Source: Microbacterium fluvii (GTDB lineage Bacteria; Actinomycetota; Actinomycetes; Actinomycetales; Microbacteriaceae). From it: DNA of 64,000 bases. The stretch covers positions 1-64,000 of the forward strand of contig NZ_JAOPFX010000001.1 of the NCBI RefSeq assembly GCF_025515205.1. The letters are read 5' to 3'. A program made the translations under genes and the position numbers. Below the pieces are notes generated by a model that was not told the origin of the DNA, ran no database searches, and saw nothing but the letters and a program-made list of their open reading frames with translations. Below, piece after piece: positions 42,585 through 50,954 of the stretch; within the stretch, counting starts at the first letter, position 1, and each line of letters starts with the position of its first letter.

Positions 42585-43577
42585 GTGACCGATTCGCCCG
42601 CCGTCGCCTGGTCGTGGCGCAACGCCGCGCACGGTGCGGTGCTCGCGCTCCCCGCGGCGGTGCTCGGCTTGCTCGATCCGTCGCTCGCCCTTCCGCTGGC
42701 CGTCGGCGTGCTGCCTGCCGCCGCGCTCGGGCTTCGGAGCACCCGGCAGGAGCGTGCACTGGTGATGGTGGTGGGGGCGACGGCCGCGATCTCGCTCTTC
42801 CTCGGTGCCGCCGTCTCGCCATGGCCGGTGGTCGCCGTCGTCACGGTCTTCGTGCTCTGCGTCTTCGTGGCGACTCTGGCAGCCGATCCCACACGCCGGC
42901 TCGCCCCGCTCGTGCTGACACTGGGACTCCCTCTCTACGGGGCGGGGCTCTCGGAGGGGTCGTGGGCCAAAGGGCTGGCCGCGGCCGCACTGCTGCTGGC
43001 GGGTACGGTCTACGGATGGCTGGTCTCGCTCGCGTGGCCGGAGGGGGCGGCATCCGCTCGCCCGTCGCACGCCACAGCGCCGCGGTCATTCCTCATCGTC
43101 TACGGCGTGCAGATCGGGCTGGCCGCGGCGGTCGGCGCGGCACTGGGATACGCGCTCGGAGTCGATCACCCCGGGTGGGCCTGTGCGGCAGCCCTGCTGG
43201 TGAGCCGCCCCGACCGCGCGCAACTGGATGCGCGTGCGTGGGGACGATCGATGTCGGTGATCGCCGGCGCGCTGGCCGCTGCGCTGATCGCTGTGCTCGC
43301 ACTGCCTCCGGCGGGGCTCTCGGTCGTGCTGATCGCGCTGCTCGGGGCCGCTGCGGGTGTCTCCGGGAGTCGCTCGTACATCTTTCCGTTCTTCTCGACC
43401 GCACTCGTGCTCGCACTGCTGATCGGTGACGAGCCGCAGACGATCGGGCACTGGCTCGTCGAGCGCGTCGTACTCACGATCGTCGGCGTGCTGCTCGCGC
43501 TCGGCGCCGCATGGCTGGTTCCGGCTGTCGCCCGGCGGCTGGGGGCCGCCGGGCAGGCGTCGAGATCTGAGCCGTGA
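42585..43577 (+). CDS. FUSC-like membrane protein
   Basis: 330 aa with about ten helices in two halves, as in aromatic-acid exporter family (FUSC/AaeB-like, DUF939-type). The GTG follows GATAGT by 6 nt. Diverges from the hydrolase and converges with tetR, ending 7 bp away. Function unknown. Confidence 0.7.
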   Translation: MTDSPAVAWSWRNAAHGAVLALPAAVLGLLDPSLALPLAVGVLPAAALGLRSTRQERALVMVVGATAAISLFLGAAVSPWPVVAVVTVFVLCVFVATLAADPTRRLAPLVLTLGLPLYGAGLSEGSWAKGLAAAALLLAGTVYGWLVSLAWPEGAASARPSHATAPRSFLIVYGVQIGLAAAVGAALGYALGVDHPGWACAAALLVSRPDRAQLDARAWGRSMSVIAGALAAALIAVLALPPAGLSVVLIALLGAAAGVSGSRSYIFPFFSTALVLALLIGDEPQTIGHWLVERVVLTIVGVLLALGAAWLVPAVARRLGAAGQASRSEP

Positions 43578-43584
43578 ACGACCC

Positions 43585-44178
43585 TCACTCGGCGTGAGGG
43601 AGGAGGCCGGGGAGGGCCGCGAGGAACGCGTCGCCGTCGAACTCGTCGAACAGTGCGCTCTGCAGCACGAACCCGGGGATGAGGCTCATCGTCACGGGAG
43701 CAGTCGCGTGCGCCCACCGCGCCGGATCGTCCGGCACCTGGTCGGGATGCGCCACGGCCCACCGCTGGAGAGCGTCTGCGATGGTGCCGCGCATGTCGCC
43801 GAGGGTGTGCTGCAGCAGGGTGCGCAGCTCGGGATCGACAGTCGCCTCTCCCCACACCTGGATGAGCACGGGCAGCGGTGCCTCGCTGCGCACGCCCTGC
43901 ACGAGCAGCTGCGCGATGCCGGCAGGCGAGAGTGTGCGCTCGGTCTCGGCGAGGGCGAGCTCGGCCCGCCGTGCATCGAGGATGCGGGCGGCGACGGTGA
44001 GCACGAGGTCCGACTTGCTCGGGAAGTAGCCGTAGATGGCGCCGGCCGACAGGCCCGACTCGGCGATGATGTCGGCCATCGAGGTGCGCTGGTAGCCCGA
44101 CCGCTTGAAGCAGCCCAGTGCGGCGTCGACGATCTCGGCGCGCCGCGCCTCGCGCTTGGCATCGCTGATCTTCGGCAT
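43585..44178 (-). CDS. TetR-family repressor
   Basis: 197 aa. N-terminal HTH AALGCFKRSGYQRTSMADIIAESGLSAGAIYGYFPSKSDLVL is typical TetR. AGGAGG precedes the ATG at 44178. A 14-bp palindrome in the divergent promoter is the likely operator, so it represses itself and the membrane protein. Confidence 0.92.
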   Translation of the reverse strand: MPKISDAKREARRAEIVDAALGCFKRSGYQRTSMADIIAESGLSAGAIYGYFPSKSDLVLTVAARILDARRAELALAETERTLSPAGIAQLLVQGVRSEAPLPVLIQVWGEATVDPELRTLLQHTLGDMRGTIADALQRWAVAHPDQVPDDPARWAHATAPVTMSLIPGFVLQSALFDEFDGDAFLAALPGLLPHAE

Positions 44179-44192
44179 CGGCGCCCTCCTGT

Positions 44193-44221
44193 TTGACAAC
44201 TGTATCCGCCGGTCTCATTAT
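44193..44221 (+). promoter_or_regulatory. Promoter TTGACA-17-CATTAT
   Basis: TTGACA (44193-44198) and CATTAT (44216-44221) with 17-bp spacing face the YhgE-like gene; the TetR palindrome starts 5 bp after the -10. Confidence 0.65.
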
Positions 44222-44225
44222 AAAG

Positions 44226-44239
44226 AACGATCATTCGTT
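44226..44239. promoter_or_regulatory. TetR operator palindrome
   Basis: AACGA-TCAT-TCGTT, a perfect inverted repeat over the presumed transcription start between the divergent genes. Confidence 0.7.
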
Positions 44240-44259
44240 TTGTTTTGAAAGGCAGTGCC

Positions 44260-45456
44260 ATGAGCACTCAACCCCCGGTCCTCGACCCAGAGGCCACCGT
44301 CCGCACCTCGTGGGCGCGCGTGCCCCTCATCGCCGCCGCGCTCTCGCTCGTGGTGGGCGTGATCCTGCTGGCCTTCGCGTGGCCGGCGGTCACGGCATCC
44401 GCCCACGATCTTCCCGTCGGCATCGTCGGCACCGACGAGCAGGTCGATCAGGTGACCGACGCCATCGACGAGAAGGCCGACGGCGCCATCGAACTCATCC
44501 GCTACGACGACCGCGACGCCGCCGTCACCGCCATCGACGAGCGGCAGGCCTACGGCGCCATCGTGCTCGGCGCCGAGCAGACTGACGCGCCCGAGGTGCT
44601 CAAGGCGACGGCGGCGAACTCCTCGGTGGCCCAGATGCTCGACGGCATCGCCGCGACGCTGCAGACCCAGATCGACGCGCAGATCCTCAGCGCTGTCGAG
44701 GCGAACATCGCCACGGCGCAGGAGAAGGCCGCAGAGAGCGTCAAGGCCGCGATCCAGGCCGCCGTGCAGGCGGCACTGTCGGGGCAGACGCCCGAGGCGC
44801 CCTCGACCGGCGACACCGCCGCGATCGAGATCCCCACGATCACGGTCGAGGTGACCGATCTGGCCCCGTTCGCCGACGCCGACCCGCGGGGCGCGGGCCT
44901 CACCGCCGCGATGTTCCCGCTCGTCATGGGCGGCATGATCGGCGGCATCGGCCTGACGCTGCTCGTCAAGGGCGGCGGCGGACGTCGCGCCGTGGGAGTG
45001 GTCGTGTACGCGGCGGCCGCGGGCATCGTGCTGGCGGGCGTCCTGCAGGGCGCGTTCGGTGCGCTGCAGGGCGACTGGTGGCTCAATGCCGCGGCGATCG
45101 CGGTGTCGATCGGCGCGATCTCGGGAACGATCACGGGCCTGGCCGGCCTCATCGGGCCGGCAGGCGTCGGCGTGGGTGCGGCGTTCACGATGCTCGTCGC
45201 CAACCCCATCTCGGCGGCGACGCTGCCCGTGGAGTTCATCGCGGCGCCGTGGGGCGCGATCGGCCAGCACCTGCCGCCTGGAGCGGCTGCGACCCTCATC
45301 CGCAACCTGTCGTACTTTCCGGATGCCGACGTCTCGGGCGCCTGGACGCTGCTGATCGTGTGGGCCCTCGTCGGCCTCACGCTCACCGCGATCGACATCC
45401 CCGGCCGCCGGCTGCGGGCGGGCGTGTCGCGGGCCGAGCACCCGCTGACCACCTGA
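44260..45456 (+). CDS. YhgE/Pip-like membrane protein (ABC-2 like)
   Basis: 398 aa. An N-terminal helix (25-45), an extracytoplasmic alpha-helical domain (to about 210, rich in Ala/Gln) and five C-terminal helices. This matches proteins with the YhgE/Pip domains and ABC-2 permeases without an ATPase, often regulated by TetR and linked to envelope stress or type VII secretion. RBS AAGG. Confidence 0.8.
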   Translation: MSTQPPVLDPEATVRTSWARVPLIAAALSLVVGVILLAFAWPAVTASAHDLPVGIVGTDEQVDQVTDAIDEKADGAIELIRYDDRDAAVTAIDERQAYGAIVLGAEQTDAPEVLKATAANSSVAQMLDGIAATLQTQIDAQILSAVEANIATAQEKAAESVKAAIQAAVQAALSGQTPEAPSTGDTAAIEIPTITVEVTDLAPFADADPRGAGLTAAMFPLVMGGMIGGIGLTLLVKGGGGRRAVGVVVYAAAAGIVLAGVLQGAFGALQGDWWLNAAAIAVSIGAISGTITGLAGLIGPAGVGVGAAFTMLVANPISAATLPVEFIAAPWGAIGQHLPPGAAATLIRNLSYFPDADVSGAWTLLIVWALVGLTLTAIDIPGRRLRAGVSRAEHPLTT

Positions 45457-45540
45457 TCCGAAGCGGTTCGACTCGTGCGCCACGGGTGAGATTCGCTCTC
45501 ACCCGTGGCGCGCGGCGCGTTAGTCGCTAGCGTGGGCGGG

Positions 45541-47121
45541 GTGGACCCGGTGACCTGGACTTTCCTCATCCTCGGCCTCGCCGTGCTCGCGTTCTTGAGC
45601 ACCAAAGTGCCCCTCGTGATCGTGGCGATGGGCGTCGCGCTTGCGCTCTGGGCCACCGGGGTTCTCACCCTCAATGAAGCGCTCGCCGGCTTCGGCGACC
45701 CGACCGTGGTCTTCATCGCGGCACTGTTCGTGGTCAGCGAGTCGCTCGATGCCACGGGAGTCACCGCCTGGATAGGCCAGACCGTCGTCGGGCGTGCCGG
45801 CACGCGCCCTCGCCGGCTCATCGCGATCGTGGGCGCGATCGTGGCACTGCTCGCGGGCTTCATCAGCATCAACGGCGCCGTGGCGGCCCTGCTGCCGGTC
45901 GTGGTGGTCGTCGCGATCCGTGCGGGCCTTGTTCCCTCCAAGCTGCTGATCCCACTGGCCTTCGCCGCCAGTGCGGGGTCGCTTCTCACGCTTGCCGGAA
46001 GCCCTGTGAATCCGGTGGTGTCGGAGTTCGCCGCCGCCAGCGGCGGTCGTGCATTCGGCTTCTTCGAGTTCGCCCTGGTGGGTGTGCCGCTGGTGGCGCT
46101 GACCCTGCTCATCGTCGCGGTCCTCGGGCCACGGCTGCTTCCCGACCGCACGCCGGAGGCGCTGACGGTCGCCGCCGATCCGCAGGCCGCTGCCGCCGGC
46201 ATCCGTCAGAGATACGAGGTCGACCTGTCGACCACGGCGATGTTCAGCGTGCGCGAGGGCGTCGTAGAGGTGCTCATCGCGCCGAACTCCCACTACATCG
46301 GCCGCACCGTCGCCCCCGGCATGGCCACGAAAGACGAACGGCTGGTGATCCTCGCCCTGCACCGCGGTGGCGCCGATGCGACCGACGCCGACTCCGACGG
46401 ATCGCTCACACTCCAGGCAGGAGACGCGATTCTCGTTCAGGGGCCGTGGGCGGCGCTGGACCGCTACGTGCAATCGCCCGACGTCATCGCGACGACACCG
46501 CCCCAGGCGCTGCAGCGGGGCGTGCCGCTGGGGCGCGGAGCCAAGCGCGCGCTGGTGATCCTCGCGGCGATGATCGTGATGCTCGCGACGGGCGTCGTGC
46601 CGCCCGCGGTCGCCGCGCTGCTGGCCGCAGGAGCGCTCGTGATCACGCGCGTGCTCACGGTGCCGCAGACCTACCGCGCCATCTCGTGGACCACCGTGAT
46701 CCTCATCGCAGGAATGCTGCCGCTGGCCACGGCATTCTCGACCACCGGTGCCGCCGACGTCGTCGCCGACCTCGTGCGCACCTCCGTGGGTCGGTCCTCT
46801 CCGCACTTGGCGCTGCTGGTGCTGTGCCTCGTCACCCTGGTGTTCGGTCAGTTCATCTCGAATGTCGCCACCGTGCTCATCGTGGCGCCGATCGCCGTCT
46901 CCCTGGCCGGCTCGATGCACGTGAGCGTGCAGCCGTTCATGATGGCGCTGTGTGTCGCGGGCGCGGCGGCGTTCTTGACGCCGATCGCCACACCGGCCAA
47001 CACGATGGTGATGCAGCCGGGCGGATACCGCTTCGGCGACTACTGGCGGCTGGGGGTGCCTCTCGCGCTCGTGTTCTTGGCCGTCGCAGTACTCGTGACG
47101 CCGCTCATCTGGCCGTTTTGA
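45541..47121 (+). CDS. SLC13/DASS-type anion permease with TrkA-C domain
   Basis: 526 aa. Two five- to six-helix halves flank a soluble RCK_C/TrkA-C domain (about 210-300). The helices carry the conserved SINGAVAALLPVVV and the ITPIATPANTMVM-like loop of the DASS fold. Substrate is likely sulfate or dicarboxylates. The GTG follows TAGCGT by 7 nt. Confidence 0.88.
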   Translation: MDPVTWTFLILGLAVLAFLSTKVPLVIVAMGVALALWATGVLTLNEALAGFGDPTVVFIAALFVVSESLDATGVTAWIGQTVVGRAGTRPRRLIAIVGAIVALLAGFISINGAVAALLPVVVVVAIRAGLVPSKLLIPLAFAASAGSLLTLAGSPVNPVVSEFAAASGGRAFGFFEFALVGVPLVALTLLIVAVLGPRLLPDRTPEALTVAADPQAAAAGIRQRYEVDLSTTAMFSVREGVVEVLIAPNSHYIGRTVAPGMATKDERLVILALHRGGADATDADSDGSLTLQAGDAILVQGPWAALDRYVQSPDVIATTPPQALQRGVPLGRGAKRALVILAAMIVMLATGVVPPAVAALLAAGALVITRVLTVPQTYRAISWTTVILIAGMLPLATAFSTTGAADVVADLVRTSVGRSSPHLALLVLCLVTLVFGQFISNVATVLIVAPIAVSLAGSMHVSVQPFMMALCVAGAAAFLTPIATPANTMVMQPGGYRFGDYWRLGVPLALVFLAVAVLVTPLIWPF

Positions 47122-47137
47122 CGCGCGCAGCGCGCGT
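47121..47137. terminator. Terminator between converging genes
   Basis: ACGCGCG-CAG-CGCGCGT, a perfect 7-bp stem between the permease and rnhA, which end toward each other. Confidence 0.6.
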
Positions 47138-47153
47138 ATCGAGACCCTTCCCA

Positions 47154-47678
47154 TCACCGCTTCTTGACGGGATCCACCGAGACGTCGATCTTGTCCTGAG
47201 CGCCCAGCGACGACCACGCGCTGGCCTTGCCGGCGGCGGCATGGGCTGCGGCGCGCACCGCGCGCTCGTCGGCCCACTCGTTGAGGCGGTGGCCGCGGTG
47301 GCCCCGCACGTGCTCGAGCTCGACGTCGGGAAGCCCCGCCGCCCGCCGTGCGTCGCGCACGTCGATCAGCTGCTCGAGGATGTCCTGGTTCTTCACGGGC
47401 GCCTTGGCCGCCGTCTTCCAGCCGCGGCGGCGGTGGCCGTCCATCCACTTCTCGTAGGTGTCGATCGCGTACTTCGAGTCGGCCTGCACGTGCAGGTGCG
47501 TCACGTCGCCGTGATCGCGGATCGCGTAGAGCAGCGCGAGCAGCTCGCCGATGTTGTTGGTGCCCTCGACCAGCGATCCGGCCGCCCAGTGCCCGTCTTC
47601 TCCGACCCACGCCCAGCCGGTCGGCCCCGGGTTGCCCTTGCATGCGCCGTCGGTGGCGACGGTGTATCGATCGACCAT
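47154..47678 (-). CDS. rnhA: Ribonuclease HI
   Basis: 174 aa. The four catalytic acidic residues are visible: Asp in ATDGACKGNPGP, Glu in NNIGELLALL, Asp in VQADSKYAID, Asp in RLNEWADERA. Removes RNA from RNA-DNA hybrids. Length normal. The C-terminal tail (SAWSSLGAQDKIDVSVDPVK) is an extension of the core. Confidence 0.93.
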   Translation of the reverse strand: MVDRYTVATDGACKGNPGPTGWAWVGEDGHWAAGSLVEGTNNIGELLALLYAIRDHGDVTHLHVQADSKYAIDTYEKWMDGHRRRGWKTAAKAPVKNQDILEQLIDVRDARRAAGLPDVELEHVRGHRGHRLNEWADERAVRAAAHAAAGKASAWSSLGAQDKIDVSVDPVKKR

Positions 47679-47752
47679 GTCCTGCTCTCTGAGAAGTGCC
47701 CCAGCCAGGGTAACCACCGCGCGGGCCCGGCGCTGCAGCATCCGCCCGCCTC

Positions 47753-47841
47753 CTCGCCTCGGGCGAGGAGAATGCGGCAGGCGAGGGCTGGAATCGGCGA
47801 TGCGATACTCGCTTCGCGAGACTTCCTCGCCTCGGGCGAGG
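47753..47841. repeat. Two copies of a CCTCGCCTCGGGCGAGG hairpin
   Basis: Almost identical palindromes CCTCGCCTCGGGCGAGG near 47753-47769 (first copy one base changed) and 47824-47840 flank the segment gatactcgcttcgcgag. They lie in the 233-bp gap between rnhA and the SDR. REP-like dispersed repeat suspected. Confidence 0.55.
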
Positions 47842-47864
47842 GCGGGGCGGATGCTGAACGCAGC

Positions 47865-47896
47865 GGCGCCCCGGAGGCCGAAGCCGCCGGGGCGCC
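47865..47896 (-). terminator. Strong hairpin after the SDR gene
   Basis: GGCGCCCCGG and CCGGGGCGCC, 10-bp perfect stem, loop 12 nt, 16 bp beyond the SDR stop. No T-tract. Confidence 0.5.
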
Positions 47897-47911
47897 GCCA
47901 CCCAGGGGGGA

Positions 47912-48973
47912 TTACGCGGCCGACCAGCCTCCGTCGGAGGCGAGGGTGACACCGTTGATGTTCACGCCGTCGTCGCTCAGCAGGAAGGTGATGGATGCCG
48001 CCAGCGCCTCGGCCTCGGCGGCGTCGGGCAGGATCGTCATCGCCAGCTGCACGCGCTCGGCGCCCAGCGGCGAGGCGAAGCTGGCCTCGATGTTGGTGAT
48101 GGTGGGTCCGGGCGCCACGGCGTTGCAGCGGATGCCGCTCGGGCCGTACATGAACGCCGTCGACTTCGTCAGGCCCACGACCGCGTGCTTCGATGCCGTG
48201 TAGGCGGCGCCGGCGGCCGAGCCGCGCAGGGCCGCCTCGCTGGCGGTGTTGACGATCGAGCCGCCGCCCTGAGCGAGCATCGTGGGGATCACGGCGCGCA
48301 TGAGCTTCATGGTGCCGGTCACGTTGATGCGGATCACGCGCTCCCACACGGCGTCGGACATGTCGCCCACGGGCGTCATGTCGTCCATGATGCCGGCGAT
48401 GTTGGCGAGGGCGTCGATCGTGCCGCCGGCCGCCTCCACGATGCGGGCGACGCCCGCGTCGTCGGTGATGTCGGCGGTGAGGGGCACGATGTCGGCACCG
48501 GCGTGCTCGGCGACGAACTCGTCGAGGCGCTCCTGGCTGACGTCCACCGCGATGACGCGGCCGCCCTCTCGCGCGACGCGCGACGCGGTGGCGCGGCCGA
48601 TGCCCGAACCCGCGCCCGTGACGATGACGGTCTGCCCGGTGAACCGGCCCTGGTCGAGGCGCTCGGTCCACTCGCGCAGTTCGACGGCGGCGGGGGCTTC
48701 GGCCTGCTCCTCGCTGTCGGCGACGGGGGTGGTGGCGACAGCGGTCGGCACGAGGCCCGACTGCACGCGGCCGACCATGTCGTCGAGCATCTGCTGCGTG
48801 AACGCGCCCTTGCTCAGCTTGACGAGTCGCTTGATCGCCAGGCGCCGCACGGGCTTGAAGACCTCGGGAGTCTGCCCGCCCGCGGCGAGCATCTCGGTGA
48901 GGATGGCATTGCCCGCCGGGTCGGCGAGCCAGTCGGCGATCGAGGAGTCGCCGGAGAGGGTCTTGTTGCCCAT
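47912..48973 (-). CDS. SDR oxidoreductase with unusual N-terminal extension
   Basis: 353 aa. The SDR core runs from about 110: TGAGSGIGRATASRV, NIAGIMDD, catalytic YTASKHAVVGL. Before it stands a 110-aa domain (MGNKTLSGDSSIADWLADPA, AILTEMLAAGGQTPEVFKPV, VKLSKGAFTQQML) which looks like the C-terminal cap seen in some glycoside hydrolases and is rare in SDRs. It is divergent from a TetR gene across a perfect palindrome. Substrate unknown, likely a small alcohol or steroid. Confidence 0.85.
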   Translation of the reverse strand: MGNKTLSGDSSIADWLADPAGNAILTEMLAAGGQTPEVFKPVRRLAIKRLVKLSKGAFTQQMLDDMVGRVQSGLVPTAVATTPVADSEEQAEAPAAVELREWTERLDQGRFTGQTVIVTGAGSGIGRATASRVAREGGRVIAVDVSQERLDEFVAEHAGADIVPLTADITDDAGVARIVEAAGGTIDALANIAGIMDDMTPVGDMSDAVWERVIRINVTGTMKLMRAVIPTMLAQGGGSIVNTASEAALRGSAAGAAYTASKHAVVGLTKSTAFMYGPSGIRCNAVAPGPTITNIEASFASPLGAERVQLAMTILPDAAEAEALAASITFLLSDDGVNINGVTLASDGGWSAA

Positions 48974-48990
48974 GATGTTCCAATCTCTGA

Positions 48991-49010
48991 ACCGGACATC
49001 TATGTCCGGT
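48991..49010. promoter_or_regulatory. 20-bp TetR operator palindrome
   Basis: ACCGGACAT-CT-ATGTCCGGT, 9-bp perfect arms, between SDR and tetR. TAGGCT (49013-49018), the -10 of tetR, lies 2 bp away. Confidence 0.75.
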
Positions 49011-49024
49011 AATAGGCTACGTCC

Positions 49025-49603
49025 ATGTCGCCCCCAGAGGAAGCGCCGGCGAAGACCAATCGCGGGCCGGCCGCCGGCCCCGAGAACCGGCGGGCGCTCA
49101 TCGCCGCGGCGCGCGAGCTGTACGCGCGCGACGGCTTGAGCACTCCCTTCAGTGCGATCGCCAAGCGGGCGGGCGTGGGCCAGGGCAGCCTCTATCGGCA
49201 CTTCCCCGATCCGACCGCGCTGGCAGCCGCCGTGTTCGAAGACAACGTGGGCGAACTCGAGGCCTACGTCGCTCCCGCCGATCGCACGCTGGAAGACCTC
49301 TTCGACGCCATCGTCGGGCAGGCCGTCACCTCCACGGCGCTCATCGACCTCATCGGCGCGCATCGGCACGACCCCGCGGTCTTCCGGCTCGGCGAGCGGT
49401 TCCGCGCCGTCGTCGAGACCCTGCTCGAGCGCGAGCACGCGGCGGGCAACGTCGGCGCGCACGTCGAGCCAGAAGACGTCATGCTGGCGGTCGGGATGCT
49501 GGGCGGCGAGCTCGCCCGCAGCGACGAGAGTGAGCGACCCGACGTCGCCCGACGCGCCAGGGTCATCTTCCGCACGGCGTTCGCGCCCTCGTCATCGCAC
49601 TAG
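49025..49603 (+). CDS. TetR-family regulator
   Basis: 192 aa. HTH with ARELYARDGLSTPFSAIAKRAGVGQGSLYRHFPDPTALA. Leaderless start (TAGGCT, 6 nt). The palindrome at 48991 suggests repression of the SDR and autorepression, with the SDR substrate as a possible ligand. Confidence 0.92.
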   Translation: MSPPEEAPAKTNRGPAAGPENRRALIAAARELYARDGLSTPFSAIAKRAGVGQGSLYRHFPDPTALAAAVFEDNVGELEAYVAPADRTLEDLFDAIVGQAVTSTALIDLIGAHRHDPAVFRLGERFRAVVETLLEREHAAGNVGAHVEPEDVMLAVGMLGGELARSDESERPDVARRARVIFRTAFAPSSSH

Positions 49604-49613
49604 GCTCGGCGAC

Positions 49614-49934
49614 ATGGGGAGATTCATCTACGACACCATGTCGAACTCCGTCGACATCGACGATCGCACGCTGGCTCACCTGCGCATCGTCGTGATGAAC
49701 AAGCTGCGCCGCGCCGAGTCGTTCATGTTCGACGTCGAGATGGGAGACGGCAGCGGGCGCCGCAGCTTCTGGATGCACCCCGGCGTGCCGATCCAGTTCC
49801 ACTTCTTCGGCAGCCGTCAGCCGCGCATCAACCGCGCCTGGGTCGAAGACCTCATGCAGGCGGCGAGCGGACCCAACGGCCTGACGATCACGCCCGAGCC
49901 CCCAGAAGACGCGGCGCCGCTCATCGACGGCTGA
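49614..49934 (+). CDS. DUF7882-like small protein
   Basis: 106 aa. MGRFIYDTMSNSVDIDDRTL, AHLRIVVMNKLRRAESFMF, SFWMHPGVPIQFHFFG. Family often mislabelled ATP-dependent DNA ligase; no nucleotidyl-lysine motif is present. Leaderless (TAGGCT). A second member follows in opposite orientation. Confidence 0.75.
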   Translation: MGRFIYDTMSNSVDIDDRTLAHLRIVVMNKLRRAESFMFDVEMGDGSGRRSFWMHPGVPIQFHFFGSRQPRINRAWVEDLMQAASGPNGLTITPEPPEDAAPLIDG

Positions 49935-49939
49935 TCCGC

Positions 49940-50359
49940 CTACCGCGGGTCGTCCTGCTCGCCCTCGACGGCGAGGTGCTCGACCGACATCTCATCGACG
50001 GCCATCCGCGAGATCTCCACCGCCGCGGGGTTCGGGTCGACGATCGGGATGGGGCCCGTGACGATGTGCTCGGGCACCAGCATGATGCCGCCCGACGAGT
50101 TGGCCGAGTTGGCAAGGTCTTCGATCCACTCGCGGCTCAGCTCGGTGGGCTCGGGATCGTCGAAGACGAACCGCAGCGGGATCGACGGGTGCATCCAGAT
50201 CGTGCTGCGCCCGCGGGGCTCGTCGTCGGGGTGACGCCACGACACCGTGAAGCTCTCGTTGCGGCGGAGTTTGGTGGCGATGACCACTTTGAGGTGCGCG
50301 AGCGCCCGGTCTTCGATGTGGATCGGCGTGGCGGTGCCCCCGTAGTAGATCGTCCCCAT
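49940..50359 (-). CDS. DUF7882-like small protein, paralogue
   Basis: 139 aa. Same pattern as its neighbour: IHIEDRALAHLKVVIATKLRR and IWMHPSIPLRFVF, then an extra 40-residue C-terminal tail (from about residue 100, acidic). The ATG at 50359 is 6 nt after TATCCT (leaderless). The two genes converge, 5 bp apart. Confidence 0.75.
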   Translation of the reverse strand: MGTIYYGGTATPIHIEDRALAHLKVVIATKLRRNESFTVSWRHPDDEPRGRSTIWMHPSIPLRFVFDDPEPTELSREWIEDLANSANSSGGIMLVPEHIVTGPIPIVDPNPAAVEISRMAVDEMSVEHLAVEGEQDDPR

Positions 50360-50403
50360 GGGGCGAGGATAACCCGGAACGGCCGGTCGATTAGCCTGTG
50401 CGG

Positions 50404-50892
50404 GTGACCGCGTTCGCCAAACTGCTCGCCGCCGCCCGGCGCCGACTCGCCGCTGCGCCGCGCGAGTCGCTCGGAGAGGTCGTCGCACCCCGCCGCATTC
50501 TCGGGATCCCCCGCGCCGAGCGCATCGTGCCCTGCGGCACCGCCTGGCACCTGGGGGTGCTCCTGCTCACCGACGACGCGGTGCTGGCCACCGGCGAGAT
50601 CGTGCGGGCGCACGAAGACGTGCGCCGAGGATTCGCCGCCGAGTCCCAGCGCCGCCGCGCCGAAGTGGCGGCGGCCGCCCGGCGGGGCGGGTTCGCCGAG
50701 GGGCAGACGGTGCACATCGGGTGGCGGATGCTGGAGCTGCCCGGCGGCGAGGACGCTGCGGCATCCGACCCGCTGCGCCTGATCGACGGCGTGCCGTCGG
50801 TGCGCTGGAGCGCCGGCGGCGGATATGTGCCGCTGGCGGCATATCTCGACGAGCGGGTGGGACTGCTGCTCGAGCCTCCCGCCGGCGCATAA
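50404..50892 (+). CDS. Conserved hypothetical protein, 162 aa
   Basis: Soluble; a basic N-terminal helix (LLAAARRRLAAAPRESLGEV), a beta part with IPCGTAWHLGVLLLTDDAVLATGEI, a helical EDVRRGFAAESQRRRAEVAA and a C-terminal YVPLAAYLDERVGLLLEPP. No family recognised. The GTG at 50404 follows TAGCCT by 6 nt. Diverges from the DUF7882 paralogue. Confidence 0.7.
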   Translation: MTAFAKLLAAARRRLAAAPRESLGEVVAPRRILGIPRAERIVPCGTAWHLGVLLLTDDAVLATGEIVRAHEDVRRGFAAESQRRRAEVAAAARRGGFAEGQTVHIGWRMLELPGGEDAAASDPLRLIDGVPSVRWSAGGGYVPLAAYLDERVGLLLEPPAGA

Positions 50893-50954
50893 GCGGTCGC
50901 CGCGGCGCTGTCAACCCGGCGACAGCGAGGGGCGGACCGACCTAAAGTGACGGC

